A stretch of 64,000 nucleotides of DNA, taken from positions 74,625 to 138,624 of the forward strand of contig PBWH01000005.1 of assembly GCA_002727195.1 (NCBI GenBank), written 5' to 3'. Shown here one piece after another: positions 60,727 to 64,000 of the stretch; positions within the stretch are counted from its first letter, which is position 1, and every line of letters starts with the position of its first letter. Below the pieces are notes generated by a model, which saw only the letters and a program-made list of their open reading frames with translations, searched no databases and was not told the origin of the DNA. The DNA is from Gemmatimonadota bacterium (lineage in GTDB: Bacteria; Latescibacterota; UBA2968). The translations under genes and the position numbers were made by a program.

Positions 60727-61644
60727 ATGGAATATCGCCCCCTCGGCAAAACCGGCCTCACCATCAGCGCAATGGGCATGGGCGGAGGAACCTTCGGCCG
60801 TGAAATCGACCAGGACCTGTCCTTCCAGGTCATGGACCACGCCTTCGACCGCGGCATCACCCTGTTCGACACGGCAGAGGCCTACGGTGCCGGGGCATCG
60901 GAGGAGGCCGTCGGCAACTGGCTCAAGACCCGGAACCGCCGAAACGACATCGTCCTGGCGACAAAGGTGGCTGGCGAACTGACTGCCGAATGGGTATTGG
61001 CATCGGCCGAGGAAAGCCTGAAGCGTCTGCAGGTCGACTCGGTCGACCTCTTCCAGGCCCACAACTGGTCGGAAAACGTCCCACTCGAGGAAACACTCGG
61101 TGCCCTGCAGCACCTGGTCGAACAAGGCAAAACGCGCTTCGTCGGGTGCAGCAACTTCACAGGTGAACAACTCCAGCAGTCGCTCGATCTGGGCGAGTCG
61201 CACGGATGGGCGCGGCTCGAATCCGTTCAGCCGAACTACAACCTCGTCACCCGCGAGATCGAGACCGACCTTCTGCCACTGTGCGACGGTGAACAGATCG
61301 GCGTCGTCACCTACAGCCCCCTGGGCGCCGGCTTTCTGACAGGCAAGTATCGAGAAGGCCATCCGCCTCCGTCCGGTACGCGGTTCGACGTGATCCCCGG
61401 CCACCAGGATGTGTACTACAGCGACGCCAACTTCCAGGCCGTCGAGACGTTGAGGTCGCTGTCAGAGGAAACAGGCCGATCCATGGTCGGGCTTGCGTTG
61501 GCCTGGGTCCTGAGCCGGTCAGGCACGACCTGCACGCTGATCGGAGCAAGAAGCCTCGACCACATCGATCAGGCATTCGAGGCGCAATCGATCGGGCTCA
61601 CACCGGAGCTGGACGACAGGCTGGGCAGCCTGGTGCAAGAGTAG
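60727..61644 (+). CDS. Aldo/keto reductase
   Basis: A 305-residue AKR barrel: YRPLGKTGLTISAMGMGGGT, the catalytic tetrad in TLFDTAEAYG, DIVLATKVAGE and DLFQAHNWSENVPLEE, and the NADPH site in YSPLGAGFLTGKYREGHPPP. The reaction is reduction or oxidation of a sugar-type carbonyl. GAGAGA precedes ATG 60727. First gene of a plus-strand unit; eight bases separate it from the next gene. Confidence 0.94.
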   Translation: MEYRPLGKTGLTISAMGMGGGTFGREIDQDLSFQVMDHAFDRGITLFDTAEAYGAGASEEAVGNWLKTRNRRNDIVLATKVAGELTAEWVLASAEESLKRLQVDSVDLFQAHNWSENVPLEETLGALQHLVEQGKTRFVGCSNFTGEQLQQSLDLGESHGWARLESVQPNYNLVTREIETDLLPLCDGEQIGVVTYSPLGAGFLTGKYREGHPPPSGTRFDVIPGHQDVYYSDANFQAVETLRSLSEETGRSMVGLALAWVLSRSGTTCTLIGARSLDHIDQAFEAQSIGLTPELDDRLGSLVQE

Positions 61645-61652
61645 AGTCAGGT

Positions 61653-62687
61653 ATGATCGACCTGCTACAAACGCTCGATCCGTCACTGGATCTGCACCGG
61701 GTGTCCGCCGATCCCGGCATCGCCTGGTCGGGCAGTGCATCCGTGGCGATTGACGCGCCGCCCGATGATGCGGCTGACAACTCGCCAGACGCCACGTGGT
61801 CGACGGACGCCGTCAGGACAGGGCGATGTGGGGCAGTAACACCACGGGTCGTCCGCTTACCCGACGCCACATACCGGATGTACTACACGCAGATCCTGCC
61901 GAGAGCCGGTCATCCGGAAGGCGCTCTGGACTACGGCAACGCGACAACGAGGATCCTCAGCGCACGATCCGAGGACGGATGGACGTGGACGCCTGAACCG
62001 GGTGTCCGTTTGAGCGCGGCAGAAGGAGGAGCCGGCTCCTTTCGGGTGGTCGTCACGGATGTCGTTCCGGTGACTGATGGACGGCTACGGATGTATTACG
62101 AATGTGCACCGGGTCCACAGTCTGAGCCGAGTACGATTCGCAGCGCCGTCTCCGAAGACGGGATGACGTGGACCGTCGAACAAGGTGACCGCTTTGGGGG
62201 CAGCGAGAGCAACTTCGCCTCCGCACGGGTCACCTTCCTCGACGACGGGCGCTTGCGGCTCTACCTGCTCGAGCGGGGAACCGGCATCATCAGCGCCATC
62301 TCGGAGGATGGATCGGCTTTCGGGCGGGAGCCCGGTGTCCGAATCGATCAGAGCGGACCATACGATGGAACGGTAGCGTTCGCGCCCGAGGTCGTCATCC
62401 TCCCCTCCGGCGAACGTGCGATGTATTATGCCGGATACGCTTCTGCGAGTCGCGCCTTCATCCTGCACGCAACATCGCCGGACGGTCTGACCTGGCACAA
62501 AGCTGACGATCCGGTGCTAACCCCGGGCGGCAGATGGGATGGTGCCAAGTGCTCGGAGATGTGTTTGTTTCCCCTTCGCGAAGGCATCGATGAGTACCGA
62601 TACGGAATGGCTTACGAAGCCTGCGACGGCAGTGCCCGCGATGAGCGCGGCGTCTGGAGAATCCTGAACGCCCAACCGGCATCCTGA
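61653..62687 (+). CDS. Five-bladed propeller glycosidase-like protein
   Basis: A 344-residue beta-propeller resembling GH32/43/GH130-type proteins: TPRVVRLPDATYRMYYTQIL, SARSEDGWTWTPEPGVR, LRMYYECAPGPQSEPSTIRS, AVSEDGMTWTVEQG, MYYAGYASASRAFILHATSP. Regular SxDG-x-x-W repeats at each blade are present, without identified catalytic acids. Likely a glycoside hydrolase or phosphorylase relative acting with the AKR upstream. Starts at ATG 61653 after a short gap. Confidence 0.75.
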   Translation: MIDLLQTLDPSLDLHRVSADPGIAWSGSASVAIDAPPDDAADNSPDATWSTDAVRTGRCGAVTPRVVRLPDATYRMYYTQILPRAGHPEGALDYGNATTRILSARSEDGWTWTPEPGVRLSAAEGGAGSFRVVVTDVVPVTDGRLRMYYECAPGPQSEPSTIRSAVSEDGMTWTVEQGDRFGGSESNFASARVTFLDDGRLRLYLLERGTGIISAISEDGSAFGREPGVRIDQSGPYDGTVAFAPEVVILPSGERAMYYAGYASASRAFILHATSPDGLTWHKADDPVLTPGGRWDGAKCSEMCLFPLREGIDEYRYGMAYEACDGSARDERGVWRILNAQPAS

Positions 62688-62707
62688 AACAAGACTGGAG
62701 AGTTCCG

Positions 62708-63529
62708 ATGTTCGAGTCTGTAGAAGTCGCCGCGATCTCGTTTGAGCCCGTCAAGTTCGACCTCGACGCCAACTGTGACCGCCTGGAAGAGATGTTTCGA
62801 AAAGCTGCCTCCGGAGGAGCTCAGCTCGCGGTTGCCCCTGAAGGCGTGCTGGAGGGATACGTCGTCAACGAGATTATCGCTGGCACGGCAGAGGCGAAGG
62901 ACATGAATGACGTGGCGGTCACGATGACCAGCGCTCCCGTGCGACGATTCAAAGCACTAGCCAAAGAGCTGAACATGAGCCTCGCCTTCGGATGTGCCGA
63001 GAAGATCCGACGCGGCGTCTACAACTGCGCGGTCTACATCGACGAGACGGGTAAACTACGTGGGAAGTATCATAAGATGCAGTTGGCCGAAGGGAGTCAC
63101 TCATCCTGGTGGTTCAACCGGCTGGGCAAGAACAGCCGCGCGTTCAACACCCCTTTCGGCCGGGCCGGATTCCTCATCTGCAATGACCGCTGGAACCCCG
63201 ACATCGCCCGCATCGCCGTCCTCGACGGGGCGCAATTCCTCATGATCCCATCCTTCGGCTCTCGCTCGAAGAGCCAGGACGACGCCGTGCTGGCACGCGC
63301 CCGCGAGAACGGCGTCCCCATCGTCGAGGCAAACGTGGGCGTCACCATGATCGTCAGCAAAGGCGAAATTGTCGCCAGATCCCGTCGCGTCACCCAGATC
63401 CTCCACGGCACCATCGAGATACCCGCCACCCCTTCCACCCGGAACCGGGACACCCACGAGCGCCGCTTCCTCAGTTGGCGCAGAAAAGAAATGCCCATCC
63501 GACTTGCGGAAACGCTCAAGCGGAAATAA
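62708..63529 (+). CDS. Carbon-nitrogen hydrolase (nitrilase superfamily)
   Basis: A 273-residue nitrilase-superfamily hydrolase with an intact Glu-Lys-Cys triad: LAVAPEGVLEGYV, GKYHKMQLAEG and FLICNDRWNPDIARIAV. The family cleaves amides or ureas such as N-carbamyl compounds. CTGGAGA precedes ATG 62708. Third gene of the unit after AKR and propeller genes; the tail (RRFLSWRRKEMPIRLAETLK) is basic. Confidence 0.92.
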   Translation: MFESVEVAAISFEPVKFDLDANCDRLEEMFRKAASGGAQLAVAPEGVLEGYVVNEIIAGTAEAKDMNDVAVTMTSAPVRRFKALAKELNMSLAFGCAEKIRRGVYNCAVYIDETGKLRGKYHKMQLAEGSHSSWWFNRLGKNSRAFNTPFGRAGFLICNDRWNPDIARIAVLDGAQFLMIPSFGSRSKSQDDAVLARARENGVPIVEANVGVTMIVSKGEIVARSRRVTQILHGTIEIPATPSTRNRDTHERRFLSWRRKEMPIRLAETLKRK

Positions 63530-63901
63530 AGCGAAGTCCTGATACAGGCCTGGACGCCCGATGTGCGACGACATCCACCACGTCCAGGACGGCAGCCACG
63601 GGAACCGAATGCTCAAGCGCTTCCGGAGATACCTCCCGGGTGGTCAATCACGCGATTCGCTATTTGGTTGAAGATCACGAATGACAGCCTATCATGGACC
63701 GACGTGGAGCTGGGACGGGGTCCGGGCAATTCGCTGCACAGGAGATCGTTCGATGAACGCAGTCTCGATCGAAGAGCTGGTCGACGCCGGCATCGATGAA
63801 GACAGCATCCTCTTCATGGCGCACGGCTGCCACCTCCAGTCCAAGAGCAAGTCGCCTCGAGTCGTCGTATTCCCGCCATCTGCGATCTCGTCGCTATCCG
63901 C
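63530..63901 (+). other. Possible small or decayed gene region
   Basis: About 370 bp after the nitrilase. An ATG at 63681 opens a 74-codon frame (TAYHGPTWSWDGVRAIRC, SIEELVDAGIDEDSILFMAH) whose TGA overlaps the next ATG by four bases. No family is recognised and upstream frames show no start, so it may be a remnant of a longer gene (the frame IHHVQDGSHGNRMLKRFRRY precedes). Unsupported as a functional gene. Confidence 0.3.
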
Positions 63902-64000
63902 ATGAAGATCACCGACCTCCAACTCGTCGCCGTCTACTCGACCCGCGAAATGGGGATGACGCGACCGTCCGACCCGGAGAAGGCGGTATCCGAGCACGTC
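63902..64000 (+). CDS. Enolase-superfamily protein, 5' end only
   Basis: ATG 63902 begins MKITDLQLVAVYSTREMGMT, then RPSDPEKAVSEHV, the typical N-terminal capping-domain strand of mandelate racemase/muconate lactonizing-type enzymes. The gene runs off the window after 33 codons. If confirmed it is the third enolase-superfamily enzyme in the window, plus one C-terminal remnant. Confidence 0.55.
   Translation, partial: MKITDLQLVAVYSTREMGMTRPSDPEKAVSEHV

Noticed and set aside
1-64000. tRNA, rRNA or transposase genes
   Set aside because: Read by eye, no cloverleaf with matching arms, rRNA signature or transposase motif was found. A covariance-model search would be decisive for tRNA.

Overview
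The window is about 64 kb of GC-rich (roughly 58-60 % by eye) bacterial chromosome. No rRNA, tRNA, CRISPR array or transposase gene was recognised. The gene mix is typical of free-living or sponge-associated Latescibacterota/Poribacteria-type bacteria: many phytanoyl-CoA-dioxygenase-like (PhyH) enzymes, sulfatases, Gfo/Idh/MocA oxidoreductases, enolase-superfamily dehydratases, amidohydrolases, a GH92 mannosidase, a TRAP transporter, a TonB protein and a secreted beta-helix protein with EF-hand-like DFLLFAQ repeats. The lineage is inferred from gene content only; no phylogenetic marker was analysed.

Layout. 1-10 kb: a GH92 mannosidase (cut by the left edge), two tandem EamA exporters, TonB, a TRAP transporter split over two convergent units, an alpha/beta-hydrolase-PBP1 fossil and a DUF362 protein. 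10-22 kb: a secreted beta-helix protein, oxidoreductase and methyltransferase genes, several gene fossils, a Rieske fusion protein divergent from a PhyH enzyme, and an ECF sigma locus whose anti-sigma gene is broken. 22-36 kb: amidohydrolases, sulfatase, enolase-superfamily enzymes, a SagB-type dehydrogenase, PyrD and more broken genes. 36-48.6 kb: a long plus-strand catabolic array (PhyH, two coupled amidohydrolase-fold proteins, class III aminotransferase, UxuA-like dehydratase, PhyH, propeller pseudogene, M81/MlrC protein, sulfatase, NodB-like deacetylase, 2OG oxygenase). 48.7-54.1 kb: oxidoreductases (three Gfo/Idh, one zinc-free MDR, one SDR). 54.3-64 kb: a DapA-like lyase, an unknown protein, a four-gene minus-strand unit (SHMT-like, Zn-ADH, PhyH, sialidase-like) and a plus-strand unit (AKR, propeller, nitrilase, start of an enolase-superfamily enzyme).

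Functionally the window looks like a catabolic island for sulfated, acid-sugar-rich glycoconjugates. Sulfatases, GH92, sialidase-like and deacetylase enzymes would release sugars; enolase-superfamily and UxuA-like dehydratases plus a DapA-type aldolase would process aldonic/uronic acids; dehydrogenases and Fe/2OG oxygenases would do the redox steps; TRAP and EamA proteins would move small acids and amines. This pathway is inference from families; no substrate is proven by sequence.

Two features stand out. First, about a dozen genes are fossils with nonsense codons, frameshifts or truncations, so the region is eroding. Second, degenerate tandem heptad repeats (GTGT/GTGG-type, CTCCCGC-type and CTTCACATC-type) sit in many intergenic gaps, and nearly every copy is oriented towards the gene next to it. 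Several single genes are therefore bracketed by inverted pairs, like cassettes. A third lead is the PhyH enzyme at 18.3 kb, which has His-x-Gly where its paralogues have His-x-Asp and is divergent from a Rieske fusion protein.
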